DNA of 64,000 nt. Source: Symbiodinium natans. Lineage: Eukaryota > Sar > Dinophyceae > Suessiales > Symbiodiniaceae. Each line of letters starts with the position of its first letter. Position 1 is the first letter of the stretch. The notes below the pieces were generated by a model. The model searched no databases and was not told where the DNA came from. It saw only the letters and a list, made by a program, of their open reading frames with translations. The translations under genes and the position numbers were made by a program. The stretch lies in NCBI GenBank assembly GCA_905221605.1, contig CAJNDS010002564.1, positions 1 through 64,000 of the forward strand, given 5' to 3'. This document shows, piece by piece, positions 13,800 to 25,694 of the stretch.

Positions 13800-13968
13800 T
13801 TAGTTTAGGGTTTAGGCTTCGAGTTCAGATTTAGGGTTTAGGGTTTAGGGTTTAGGGTTTAGGGTTTAGGGTTTAGGGTTTAGGGTTTAGGGTTTAGGGT
13901 TTAGGGTTTAGGGTTTAGGGTTTAGGGTTTAGGGGTTTAGGGGTTTAGGGGTTTAGGGGTTTAGGGTT
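13800..13968 (+). repeat. TTTAGGG array
   Basis: About 20 units, ending in four units of the 8-nt form TTTAGGGG. Confidence 0.95.
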
Positions 13969-16510
13969 GCAGAATCTGTTCCTTGACACCATAGCATCTC
14001 CGTTCATCACCTGAGGAGAAGGTTGCTGGTTTGGTGGTCGTGGCCCATGAGAGAAATGGGCATTTCCCAACATATGGGTGCCCGAATCTGCTAGGTACCC
14101 CCCCCCCCCAAAAAAAAGAATAACAAAAATAAAACAAGAATAACAATCATAATAATCGTAATAGTCATAATCATAATAATGGGAATCAAAATACAATACG
14201 AAAAAACATTAATAACATATATGTATATATACTCTCATCCATATCATAAGCACCCCAGAACATTTGGGAAACCCCCACATGTCTCCATACCCGGCACGGA
14301 GCTTTGAGGAGCCAGCATGAGTCGGATCAGCCAGGTTCAAGGCAGCGTTTGATACATCCGCCTGCAAGTATCCGCAGGAACAGGGTTTGGGGTTTAGGGT
14401 TTAGGGTTTAGGATTTAGGGGTTGGGGGTTAGGGGTTTAGGGTTTAGGGAACCCCGAATCCCAAACCCCAAAACCTCAAACCATCAACTACAGACCCTAA
14501 ACCTTGAACCCTCAGCCCTTATCGCTTCGACCCCAAAAGCCTAAACGCTAGGTTGGTGCAGGTATGGCTGAGAAAACCACGATGCCAGAATTTTGGAGTG
14601 GAGGGTGCGCTGTTCTTGGTCCTCTCAGCCTTTTTATCCACAACCTTGTCCAGAGTGAACCCAAACTCAGGGTTTCGGGATTCGGGTCTAAGCCCTCTGA
14701 ACCCTAATGAACCCCATCTACAACATCACCACAAGGCCTGCACCAGCAATATATACCGCTTGCCACTGCAGACGATGCTGAACAAGTGCAGGAGATTGGA
14801 AAACCTGAGTCGTCGACTAATGGCGGCCTCTGGCACAACATCTGGAAAAGCAGGGGAATCAAGATGCTTAGGCGCAGGCTGCTCGCCGGACTTCCTTCTG
14901 CTCACCATTACTCCCAACTTAGATGAGGCACAAGGATAAGGTCTTTGCGCCGCCATCACACTTGGGAGAGGGTGTTGGAAAGGGCTTGGGTTTGTTGGGG
15001 TACGGACTGAACTCCCTCAGGGCTTGGGGCTCAGCATTTCGGGTTTGATTCGGGTTCCGGGCTTCAGGGTTTGTGCACACGCTGAGGCTTGCCATGTGCA
15101 GTTTAGCCGCAAACTCATCGCCATTCGCAATTGCAGAGTTCATTGCTTCGATCAGTGACCTGCAAACAAAGTGTGAACTCATGCATGCATCCAACATCGT
15201 CTCTCCTGTGAGCATTACACTGAGAGAAACCATGCTGCTCGCGACGAACCGGCTGAGGTCTGCACGGCTGATTGAAGCAACCCTGGCAGGATGGGAGCAT
15301 GAGGCACACGTGCTCGTAATCAACCACACCCCCAAACCCTACAAAAACAAAGATCTATAGGGCTCGTCTAGGATTGCAATGCTTTTCGCCTGTGTTGGCA
15401 AGACTGCCTCTCGAGTGCCTGATGGGAGTTCGCGAGACATGCGTCTTGTTTCCCACGAGGTCCCAAGGAGCTTAAGGAGTCCAATGGCTTTCATATACGG
15501 TATGTCAAGCAACTCCTGTGCGTTCGAAGTTTAGCGAAAGGGGCCCTACATCTCTCAACCCCTAAGCCCTAAGCCCGAGGACCCTAAAGCACAAGATCCC
15601 AAACCCTAGAGCCCTAAAAACCCTAAACCCATAGAACAGCAACCCGAAACCCCCGAACCCTCACTAAGCTCCCTGAGACCAGGGTCTGCAGCAGTTGGAG
15701 GGCAGAACTTCGGCAAGCAGGCCTCTGTCATGAAATGACATGGGAGTCCAAGAATCTCCATCCTGTGTCAGGGAAGGCCGACAAGTCTCAAGCGTTAGAG
15801 GATACGGCTTGGAGCTATTGGAGAGGAAAGGAGGCCTTGACTATGGTGGTTACCCCAGAACTAATGCGGCCATTTCTGTTTTGGGGCACTTAACGAAGGA
15901 TCATAATTCTGAGACCTGACCGACGCATCCATTTCCATGGCCCAAGGAAGTCTCAAGTTTCACCTTAGTAAACTTCTGAAAAGAGAACCCATACAGCTTA
16001 ACGTGCACCCACTGGACAACTAAGCACGCTGAACCGACCATATCCATACAAGTATGTCCAGCATCCCAAGGCATTCGCACCCCCTGGCCTGGTGAATCCA
16101 CTGAGCTGCTCGAATCCATCCTTGCTCAAGCGCATGCACCACACTGGGCAGCTCGCTGCCTGAACCCTGAAGCCCGAAACCAAGGACTTCCGGAATAGTG
16201 TGATGTGTATATGTATAGACACACATATTGTATCAGATGTAGCATCGAATACAAAATCTACGCTATTATATATATATATATATATATATAGAATCTCGCT
16301 GATATCTGCTTTTCCAAATACAAAAAGAGCAACGTCTGACGTATGCCAAATGCATGCGCATACTGACACAGCAAACACGCATACTGGGCAATGTAACACA
16401 TATACATATACACGTGTGGTTGTGCGCTTGCGCTCGCTCCCCCCGCCCCACCCCATGGTATCGGAAACCCCTGAAACCCTAAAACCCTAAGCCCTACACC
16501 CTAAACCCGA

Positions 16511-16662
16511 AGCCCTACACCCCAAAGCCAAGCGCATACTTCGTGGAGCTTCTCTGTACTGCGCTACAACATACGATACCCACTTGAGCCCTACACCCCA
16601 AAGCCAAGCGCATACTTCGTGGAGCTTCTCTGTACTGCGCTACAACATACGATACCCACTTG
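16511..16662 (+). repeat. 76-nt tandem duplication
   Basis: Two identical or nearly identical copies (16,511-16,586 and 16,587-16,662) starting AGCCCTACACCCCAAAGCC. A frame through the second copy reads YFVELLCTALQHTIPT, so it may duplicate part of an exon. Confidence 0.9.
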
Positions 16663-16912
16663 CGCACCAAAGCTCAGAGCAGCCGATGATGATGGAGCCA
16701 TCCAGGCCCGGCTCAGCAAGCCTCGATGGATTCTGGGCTTCTTGCGCACCATCTAAAGCTGAAAGTCACATGGAAAGCGAGCAGGGTAACATGAGCACAC
16801 GAGCTACGCCAACTCCTGCTAAGAAGAAGATGAGCAACCCTTTGAGGGTTTTTCAGGCAATGGCAGAAGCTGGGCTGCTCTAGGGATTAAGAAAGGCAAG
16901 GGGTGACCGCTA

Positions 16913-17331
16913 GTTTCTGGCGCGGTGATGGGAGGCATCCCGAGAATCAAAACTCCGATCGGCCGCGAGTGGAACAAGCAAGGCCCAGGCAGCACACTGT
17001 GCTTGAGGCCAGACAAGGGGATCTGGCCAACCTCGCAAAGCATGGATCTCTTCACTGGAGGAACGGATTTTCTGGTGCTGCTATGACGGGAGATGCTTCG
17101 AAAGCCTCCATATAGGCTCATGAGTTTTTACTCAGGCACAGAGGCCATGCTGTGCATGAGGCGGCCAAAGCCCCCCCTGTCCAGCAGTTCAACGTCTGTG
17201 TCATCTTTCGCATCAGGGTTTTGCACTTTGTGCCCAGAAACAGCGCGGCGCACACAAAGGAAATTAACTTCCTAGCAGGCAAGCTAGGGATGGCTACACG
17301 GGACATCGTGGGGGGTGTCGGGCCTTGTTGA
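16913..17331 (+). CDS. Two candidate exons of an unrecognised plus-strand gene
   Basis: A first stretch (about 16,913-17,069) reads GGIPRIKTPIGREWNKQG and then LCLRPDKGIWPTSQSMDLF, with a possible GT donor after FTGGTDFL. A second begins after a pyrimidine-rich CTCAG acceptor at 17,136 and reads PPVQQFNVCVIFRIRVLHF and then AHTKEINFLAGKLGMATRD up to a stop at 17,331. Both look like ordinary protein, but no family is recognised. Exons here are easily misread, so confidence is low. The strand is opposite to the eEF1B gamma gene that ends nearby. Confidence 0.3.
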
Positions 17332-17926
17332 AGCACTGTTGAGGACCGTTCTGCATCCGCCTGGCGCCAGGACGCTTAACAGCTGCTGATAAACATCCTG
17401 CGATATCAGGCATCATCAGCCCATGTTGCCGCCGTTCACAACAACCATGGAGCTACTGGTAGCAAGACTTGCTGGGGCGCAGCCAGCCTGACGTTGACCG
17501 GGTTCCTGGATTTCGTCCCTGGTCGCTTGTGGAGTTCACGGAAACAACCGCTCCTGCAGCCGGGGAGAGGGGGGGGGGGGGGGGCGCAGCTTGATGATCC
17601 AGTCCGCACTCCCCAACCCACTCGCCTCGCTGGAAGAGCCGCCGCCGCAAGTGTGGTGGGAGCTGAGCTCCCCCCCAAAACAGACTTTTTGGGCCAAATG
17701 GTGCAGACCGGAAGCTGTGAAGCAGGGTTTTTTCGACTGCAGAGGGAGGCGGAAGAGGCAATCATCTGTCACTGATCTTTGCAGATCCCAGCCTAGGGTT
17801 AACCCCCTGCAACTGTAATCTCATCCGAACAGACATGTTGAGTGCCATGCCCTCAACCCTCAACCCTAGACCCTAAACTCTGAACCCCTAAACCCTGAAG
17901 CCCTAAACCCTCGACTCGAGAGCGGC

Positions 17927-20346
17927 CATGAAGGTGTGGTGCAGGAGATGGTTATTGAGCACCGTCAGCGCGCGCCTCAAATGGGACGCGAACACAAATG
18001 CCAAGATCATCCCAAATGGGCATTTTCCTAAGTAGAGAGGCCGGGGGGGGCTACCCTTAATATACCCAAATAGTATAATCCTTATTGTAAGAAACCCCAA
18101 AAACCGGTACCCCCATTTTCGGAAACCCTCAAATTTTGAGAGGCCAGGGGTCTGTGATTCAAGTTCACAGTCGCTACTCAGCCTGAGCCCAGCACTTGAC
18201 ATCCTCTTTGGCGCCTGAGACAAAATCTCACGGAGTCTGAGACTGTTCGAGCCAAAGAGCGATGGTGGCCGAGGATCGAACAGGCTGTGGCTTCAGGTAC
18301 TTCCGGGAACTTGCCCATCATCTGGCCGAAAGGGGGCACATGGCCAGCACTTCTGCCAAAAACAGCTCAAGAATACTTTGGGGAAACCAAAGCATGTCTC
18401 GGCAACCCCCTCAAGAGCGACCCTCAACCCCTCAACCCAATCAACCCCAATTAAAACCCAGAAAAAAATCAAGCCTAAGCAAGGCTGCCCAACCCCTGAA
18501 CAACCAGCCAGCAGTACCGGGAGGACCCAGGTGCAAAGAGGGACCTGCCGAGAAACACACGACGCTCCACTCAGAAAGCCAGTCTTCAGGCCAGCAGCTC
18601 TCTAGGGCCCCCTAAACCCTAAACCCTAAACCCTAAACCCTAAACCCTAAACCCTATAAACCCTAAACCCAAAAAGGGCCCTAAACCATCTGAACCCTAA
18701 ACCCTAAACCCAAAAAGGGCCCTAACCCATCTGAACCCTAAACCTCCTTCTCGGACTCACGTGGACTCGCGCCACCCGACAGGCATTCCGAGCTAAGGCC
18801 TTCCCCATAGCTAGTTGCAAACACTGCTAAACCCCAAACCCCAAACCCCAAACCCTAAACCCCAAACCCCAAACCCTAAACCCTGAACCCTGAACCCTAA
18901 ACCCTAAACCCTAAACCCAAAACCCTAAACCCTAAACCCTAACCCTAAACCCTAAACCCTAAATCCCCATACTTCGTCAAAGGTTCATACTTCATCCTGT
19001 GGCCTCAAGCTCGTGCGAGCAGAACTCGATCCAGGAGTCGATCATGCCGCCCTTGCGCCCCGGTTTCGGGTTTAGGGTTCAGGGTTTAGGGTCTAGGGTC
19101 TAGGGTTTAGGGTTTAGGGTTTAGGGTTTAGGGTCTAGGTAGCCCTAACTGAACCCCTAAATCTCCAAAGCCCTAAGCCCCCAAACCCCTAAACCCCTAC
19201 ACCCCTGAACCCCTAAAAACCCCCAAACCCCCAAACCCCCAAACCCCCAAACCCGAAACCCTTGCATTCAAAATTTGGGGTTTGGGGCGTAGAGTAAAGG
19301 AATTCCACACCTCCCAAGCCCGAGATCGTTCTTTCCGAACTTCAGCTTCTAAACACGCTCAAAGCCCCTAAACCCTAAACCCTAAACCCTGAACCCTAAA
19401 CCCTAAACCCTAAACCCTAAACCCTAAACCCTAAACCCCTCAACCCTAAACCCTAAACCCTAAATCCTTCAAGCATCCTCCAGGAGATTCTGGCCGTAGA
19501 GGCCGACGACTCGGCTGATTCTTGCGACGTACCTTGGGGTTTTGGGGGGTCAGAGGGCAGGAGCTTGGGAGGTTGGGAGCTTAGGAGCTTCGGAGCTTAG
19601 GAGCTTGGGAGCTTAGGGTCCAGGGTTGCCAGATACAGGGTTCATGGCTTCGACTTTCGGAATAATTTGGTCAGAAACTGCGAATGATGTGGGAGTCGAT
19701 TTGGGAGCTCCTCTCCTGGGCTCCCCTGCCTGGCTATGGCTCCACTGGTGAAGATGCATCCCTTGTCCGTCTCGAGCACAGGGATCTGCCCAGAGCTGCA
19801 TGGGATTATCAAGCCTTTGAGGCGCCTCAAGAAGGAAGAGTGGCAACAGCCACCATGTCAAATTGATCTTCCTCACCATGGGCATGCCAATACACACGGA
19901 AGTAAATTGCAACATCGCGACCCTTCAGATGACCTCAAACAGCCGCAAGGAAGTGGTTCGAGCTTCAAGGCCCACCTTGCCCTCCGATGCCACGCCTTGC
20001 TCCGTGGGGCAGGACACCTGCCAAGGCCCACATGTCGGTACAAAGTCAAAAAGCAAACCAAACAGAAGCTTGCTGCATGGCAACCATCTCTATTGCGTGG
20101 GTGTTCCTTGCATGTCAGAATGCCCTGCGCTTGGCACTGCACTGCCTCCATGCCCACATATTGCGCAGCAATCAAGACCTGTGCTGGAGGTACCGGGGAG
20201 TTTTGGGTTCAGTTTAGAACTTTTGGAGTTTGGGGGCACGAAACTCTGTGACGCTCACCTGCCTGGGGGGAAGCCCACACCCTGGATCCACTGCCAGCCT
20301 TCTTGGTCTTGTAGTCGCTCGCCGCGGCATAAAGTTTCAGCGGCAT
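17927..20346 (-). CDS. EEF1G: Elongation factor 1B gamma, glutathione-S-transferase-like part, about 10 small exons
   Basis: eEF1B gamma is the structural subunit of the nucleotide-exchange complex for eEF1A. Exons in transcript order: 20346-20299 (ATG start), 20178-20131, 20017-19976 (weak), 19795-19730, 19532-19475, 19051-19004, 18544-18509, 18321-18282, 18214-18196 (19 nt), 17975-17927. Diagnostic peptides are MPLKLYAAASDYKTKK, VLIAAQYVG, GQIPVLETDKGCIFTSGAIA, YVARISRVVGLYG, MIDSWIEFCSHELE, VPLCTWVLPVL, GKFPEVPEATA and ALTVLNNHLLHHTFM. Junctions keep phase, e.g. AG plus G giving Arg before YVARI, and T plus GC giving Cys before AKEDV. Donors are mostly GC. Introns 19.47-19.05 kb and 19.00-18.55 kb carry long CCCTAAA-type arrays. 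I did not find the conserved C-terminal EF1G domain below 17.9 kb, nor the segment between 19,976 and 19,795. A stand-alone GST-like protein remains possible. Confidence 0.82.
18003..18145. repeat. Copy of a dispersed AT-rich repeat family (GGTACCCCC motif)
   Basis: Contains TACCC, AAATAGTATAATCCTTATT, AAGAAACCCC and GGTACCCCCATTTTCGGAAA. Related degenerate segments occur near 10,440-10,540, 29,200-29,275, 38,730-38,870 (reversed) and 60,195-60,260 (reversed), and weaker ones at 1,885-1,960, 6,820-6,910, 32,390-32,510 and 36,340-36,425. No coding capacity is seen. They may be small non-autonomous elements. Confidence 0.55.
18607..18966 (+). repeat. CCCTAAA-type arrays in an eEF1B gamma intron
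   Basis: Arrays at 18,607-18,750 and 18,826-18,966, including a repeated AAAAAGGGCCCTAA block, lie between the eEF1B gamma exons at 18,544 and 19,004. Confidence 0.95.
19065..19466. repeat. TTTAGGG, CCCC(T/C)AAA and CCCTAAA arrays in an eEF1B gamma intron
   Basis: TTTAGGG at 19,065-19,140, then CCCCTAAA/CCCCCAAA at 19,145-19,262, then CCCTAAA at 19,366-19,466. They fill the intron between exons at 19,051 and 19,475. Opposite orientations within one intron speak against a single origin. Confidence 0.95.
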
Positions 20347-21396
20347 CCCGGCCACCGAAGGCCTTCCTACGCTCCTTGCGGGACAAGGCCGGGTTGCGCA
20401 CCGAGATGGATTGGACATTTTGTCGTTAGGCGCAATATCGCGAGGCTCCCTTACATTTCCTTGCATTCGGCTACATTACATGTCAACAGATCACGTTCCA
20501 CACGCATGCGCGCGCACGAAGTCCAATGCGCACACACAGAGACACCGACGCAAAGAGGGAGCGGTACTCTGGAACTCCCTGAGAACCCTCCCACTGGGTC
20601 CTCGAGGTGCCCCTCGGGCTGCAAAATTGCTGGAGCCGATATCGGCATACGCAGCGGTTCAGCGGTTCATGGTGTAGGGGTTCAGGGTTTGAAGGCTCAG
20701 GGGGCCACGTCTGAAACATGGGGGTTGTAGGATTGAGGTTACTCACGGTTACTCGGGTTACGAGGGAGGTGTCTGAGATTAGGGGTTTTGGGGCGTGGGG
20801 TTGATTCAGAACGGTCAGGGAATGTGGATGTCACCGTCTCACGCACCCGAGGTCGACTGCGCTCTCCGCATTTTTTTGGAGACAGGTGCTCAAGGTGAAA
20901 GCCGTGCTTCGGGGGAGGGGGGGTCACCTCTTTATCCAAAGCCTAACCCATGGAACCCAAAACTTGCATTCCTGAGTATGTAGAGGCGTTCATGCTACTG
21001 GATCTATCACACAACGGGGACACAATCAACTTCAAGATGCCAGGGCATAAAGTGACTTATGTTGTTGTTGGGTCGAATTTCATGGATTGAGGACCGGGGC
21101 TGGGTCTGGAAGGGTTGGCACTGGAGGCGACATACTGCCCAACGACAAACTTATACACAAGAGTGCGAAGGAAAAGCATACAAACCCAAGCTTGCCAGGC
21201 TTGGTCGGCTCAGAACGCCAGCCCGTTGATGAGCTAGAACGATTCAATGAAAACCCGAAAGGTTTAAACGTTCATGGCTGCCCGAGACGAACGAGCTTGC
21301 CAATTTCAGTGAAATTGGCAAGTGTTCCTCCTACCAAGGGCTGTTGTGAAGAAAAAGCTCATGCACCCGCTTCTTTCCACGCGCTGCGCTGCACGG

Positions 21397-21790
21397 GTTT
21401 GAGCATCCAAGCGAGGAGTGCGACGCCATCCATCCCTCCAGTTGCACCCCGGGCCCGGCGGAATGGACAAAGTGTTCCGGGCGCATCTGAAGCCGGAACC
21501 TTTAAGAAGCCCTGCTCACCTGACTTACACCCTGGAAGCCTAAACCATTCTAAAGCCCAATTGTACCAACTTTTGCCTGAAGCCAAAAACCATCACAGAC
21601 GGGCTATACTGCTTATACCCTGAAACCCCAAACCGTAAACCCAGCCCTAAACACTAAACTCTGCCAAGCCCTGTAACCCTCCTCAACCTCAAAGCAGCTA
21701 GACGAAGATTCGCTTCAGGACTTAAGCGAAGGCTCAGAGCAGCAGCTTGCAGATGTCGCCCCCGTTGTCTAGGCAAGGCTCAAGAGTGAT
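21397..21790 (-). other. Segment with a diverged second copy at 27,480-27,730
   Basis: Two blocks (21,405-21,480 and 21,702-21,790) resemble 27,487-27,570 and 27,618-27,720. On the minus strand both copies give a similar peptide (PCLDNGGDICKLL versus PCLGDVGDVWKLL), so they may be exons of duplicated genes. The family is unknown. Confidence 0.45.
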
Positions 21791-22574
21791 GTGTGCGTGT
21801 GAGCGTGAGCGTGAGTGTGAGTGTGAACGTGAGCGTGAGTGTGAGTGTGAGTGTGTGCGTGTGGAAAGGCTTGTTGACAGTCGCGCGGAAGCGTTGCCGA
21901 ACTTGTGGCCGCAAAGCTCATCACCCATGAATCCTAAAAGCACCTAAGCCTCTAAGCCAAAGCTGAGCAGCTTCTGCGCAGCCCAAGCCGGCGCCACCAG
22001 CCTGAGTTTTGCCCATAGTCTGAGTTTTGCCGGGAAGCTTTCTGAAGGCCTCTTGGTTTAGGGTGGCCTCCACGCCTAGTCCTGAGGCCCTCTACCCCTT
22101 CGAGCCCTAGAATGGGCCCCAAGCTCCAGAGTGCCCCGAAGAACCTTGGGCACCTTGGGATCAATCCTTAACAATGCAAAGCCCAGGATGGCCCACGCCA
22201 AGGCGCTGATCTCTTGCGCGGGGTTTTGTTCAGGTATTCTGGGTCGGGGAGGGTCGAGAGGGTTCCGGTATGCACCTGCTCTGACACATGGCCGGACTCC
22301 CCAAAGCTCGCATTTCCTGTCTTTAGTGCTTGGGACTTACTCGGGACGGCTTGGAGCAGCTTTGAACACAACATGACTACTTCAGACTTGCCGCGCAAGT
22401 TGCTGGTCTCTCATCGTTGCAGCCAGCTGGCCTTTCGGCGTTCTCTTGAAAAACAAAACATCACACAGGTACAGCATGTAATGGTGTAGGTCACTTTTTG
22501 TGTTTGGGGGTAAGGGTTGAGATGGCTCGAGAGGGCTTGCAGCTTCGGGGTTGATTCGGCTCCAGGTGACTCGC

Positions 22575-22724
22575 GGCAGCTTCTGCTGCAAGCCACGTGA
22601 TGCCGCGTGCCAGGATGGCGCAGAACAGCATCGACAACGCCCCAAAACCCGCAAGCCCTAAACTGAAGCCCAGTCGCAAGCCGCCGAAGTACTGGGCGAC
22701 GTCCGAGACCACATCCTGCGCCAT
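22575..22724 (-). CDS. Candidate first exon of an unrecognised membrane protein
   Basis: Starting at an ATG, the minus strand reads MAQDVVSDVAQYFGGLRLG and then a hydrophobic segment containing GFGALSMLFCAIL, ending in WLAAEAA. That is consistent with one transmembrane helix. The 3' splice site was not defined. A further plausible minus exon with EFVAFEDQAAPAKTCLFELL lies at about 22,955-22,851. No family is recognised. Confidence 0.3.
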
Positions 22725-24594
22725 GGCGGAAGTTGGGGTTAGGCGGAGGCTTTTCGGAAACCAGCAGTTCGGGAGTTTAGGCTTTGATTGGGGGTAAGGG
22801 TTCAAATTAGCGTTTTGTCCTCGGCCATATCCATGAGGCCACGTGTGACCTAGGAGGACAACCCCAGAAGGCTGTGAAAACAGGAGTTCAAAAAGGCAGG
22901 TCTTTGCTGGAGCTGCTTGGTCTTCAAAAGCAACGAACTCTCCAAGCAGCCCGAGTTGGTACGTATCTGGTGTAGGCTGCAGAGTTACCTGTCTTTTTTT
23001 GTACGGATTGACTCGTGCTTGGTATGGGTTCGGTAAGCCGTCCCTATGTCTGCTTCGGGTCTGCTGGAGGACCCTGAACAACCCGAGAGCAACCAAAACA
23101 TTAACTCCAGAGTTTACTGTCTCCTTCCTAAACTAATCGTTAATCTCTTGAGAAGGAGACGGTTTTTAAACAAAAGAAACCTAAAGCTTAAAATCCAGAC
23201 GGGAACCCTTAACCAAAAGCGATATCCTCCCCAAATCCTGACCCTTATCGTTGGGAAATGCGCGGGGTCGGGGGGGGCAAGGATTGCTTCTTGACTTTGC
23301 AAATCTTGGGGCCCGTGTGGGGCTTGAGATCCGAGAGGCTGCCCACAAATGTCCAAGCACTCCATCCGTCAGAGTATGCCCTCGGCGAATTTCGGAGGGC
23401 CGCGGGATTCGGGTTTAGGTTGTCCTGCTCGCGCGGGTGCTTTGGGGTCTACAGCTCCAAATGCATCCCTAGCCCAGCCACGAAGCCCCCAGAAGCCCCA
23501 AATTTTGGGAAGCCCTCAGCCAACCCCGAACGTCTAAGCCCCTGATCACTTAAACCCAAACCCGTTACAGACTTAGGGATTTATGCGGCTAGACGTGGTG
23601 TGCTTTCGCATGGTGGATGGTGGGGAATCCAGGGCGGTAGAGTCTTGAGGACTTTGAAGCTTGTCTTTAGAGCTGGGGTTTTTGTTCCGGAGGGTGGTTT
23701 TGGGGGCCTTGGGGGGTTTTTGGGCCATTAGGGCTTCGACTCCGGGCTTAGAGCCTGTCCTGGATGTTCTTCGGCCGATTTTCTTGTTTTGGGGGATCCC
23801 TACTACGAGCGCGCTGTACGTCTGTCTTGTTACGCAAACATGCACACTGCGGTCCGCTCTCCATCTTCATCTAAACCCAAGAACTGCCTGCAACTCAACA
23901 GCTTCGCAGGTGAACCCTAGAGGCCCTAAACGCACACAGTCCCGGCTGAACAAGGCACCGATCAACCAAATGGCGGCGTCCGCGGAGCGCACATCGCTGA
24001 GCTTTGGAGAAAGCTCGACATCCTCACGAAGCCAAGTCAATGGCCGAGGGCCGTTTAGGCTTAGGGCTTTTGGGGGGCGGAATTTTGAAGTTGAAGCGGA
24101 GGAGGAGGAGGGCCTGGGCCAATAGGCATCGGGATCCAGGCTAGTAATTCCGCTAGTTAGGACCTCTTCGGGGACGATAGGGAAGAGGCCCGAATCCGCC
24201 CTGGTAAGACGAAACCGTCTCTTAAGAGCTTCGTGAAATCGGCGAGCCCACGGACGGTTGAGCAGCATCGAAAGACCATAATCTAACACCCTACACTTCA
24301 CACATCTCACCACGGCGTAATCGGGAACTCCGAAACAGACCCTCTTCCCCCCTCATTTCCTACGTAAGTTGAGACCCCTAAACTCTCGCTTGGAGGTAGG
24401 CTGGGGCTGTTGAGGGCTTTGGAAGTCGGGCGCAGCTGGCGACACCCCCGAAACGCACCCGAGTTTGCTTCCGTGAGCTTCAAAAATCTCTCGATGCAGC
24501 TTTCCGGTTTGAGCGGCAAGCCTCCCAACCCCTTTTGGCCCAAGGTCCGGCACTACTTGAACCTTTCTCGAGGTACCGGGCTTCTAGGCACCCT

Positions 24595-24722
24595 GAAGCC
24601 TTGAACCATACGCCCCAAGATCTTCTCTGAAGGAAGCAGATGCTCCTCTGCACACTGCTCAAATTCCTTCATTGGGCATTCAGCTTCTCTCAAGGCCCAA
24701 CCTGACACAACTCCGGACAATT
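24595..24722 (-). CDS. Candidate exon, gene unknown
   Basis: The minus strand reads SGVVSGWALREAECPMKEF and then QCAEEHLLPSEKILGRMV with ordinary amino-acid composition. Neither splice site could be fixed and no family is recognised. Confidence 0.25.
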
Positions 24723-25615
24723 GCCAGTCGCAGGACCCTGAGCTTATAAGAGAGCGTAAACATGAACACCTAATTCCGAGTGGTTCAAGGCCCGAAAAAA
24801 CAAAAGGAGCGCACCCAACAACAAAAACCTGACAGGTGTCGCTGCTCACCTCTGGCCAGATGTAGGAATGCTGGAGGACGCCCTGCAGATGAACTTCTTG
24901 CTTTGGGGTCTGAGGGCCCAAGAAATGGTCTTCGGGTGAGGTTCTAGGGTTTAGGGTGCAGGCCACTAAGATCCTGCAGCGAGGTTGAGCAGGGGCTGCT
25001 TTTGCGCTCGGGTTGGCGGATCCCGGGCAGGAATCCTTTTGGGAGGTTTCGGGCGCGATGCTTAGAACCGATCGAGGCACGCGTGCGCACATCGGGGTTC
25101 ACGGGTCTTGGAGTCTCTTCTTTGTAGCCTTGCTTCACGACCTCGCCGAACGTTCTGCACTTCTGATGCTGCGGCTTCCCGTGCGATCACCCTCATGCCT
25201 AAACGCATGAACTTAAGCGCCTAAACCCTTATCCATTCACCCTCAAATCTGAGCCTGAAACCTTACTGTAGCTCAACTTTGCAGCCACTGCTGTGCTTTA
25301 AACCATGCCCCCGAACCCTAAACCCTTTGCTGTGCTTGGAAGCCGGCCGGTAGCTGAATCTCTGGCATGGCACCTGAGAGGCTTCAAGACTATCTGACGG
25401 ATTTGTGGGCTTTGGGCCTTGAGGGAAAAGAGGTGAGGGCTAAGACGGCTAAGAGCTATGCAGTTTTGATGGCATAGATGCCCGGATGCCTATTCTTGTC
25501 GGCTGGCGACCTTACGGAAAACCAACTGGCTTTGATGTGATCAAAGGCCCCGGTGCGAGCAGGAGGTTGCCTTCGCGCTGGGTCCAAAGAAGATGCCGGG
25601 CGATGTACTCAAGAA

Positions 25616-25694
25616 ACCCTAAACCCTAAACCCTAAACCCTAAACCCTAAACCCTAAACCCTAAACCCTAAACCCTAAACCCTAAACCCTAATA
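25616..25694 (+). repeat. CCCTAAA array
   Basis: About eleven nearly perfect units. Confidence 0.9.

Larger units (their letters stand above)
5000..16500. other. No recognised gene; array-rich DNA with possible unseen exons
   Basis: Unique stretches of 200-900 nt alternate with telomere-type arrays (listed separately), poly-G/C runs (11,510-11,595; 12,530-12,542; 13,645-13,665) and TA-rich runs (6,600-6,660; 16,266-16,291). Some stretches read like protein, for example a minus frame with SLIEAMNSAIANGDEFAAKL near 15,190-15,130, but splice sites and families could not be fixed. Confidence 0.5.
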
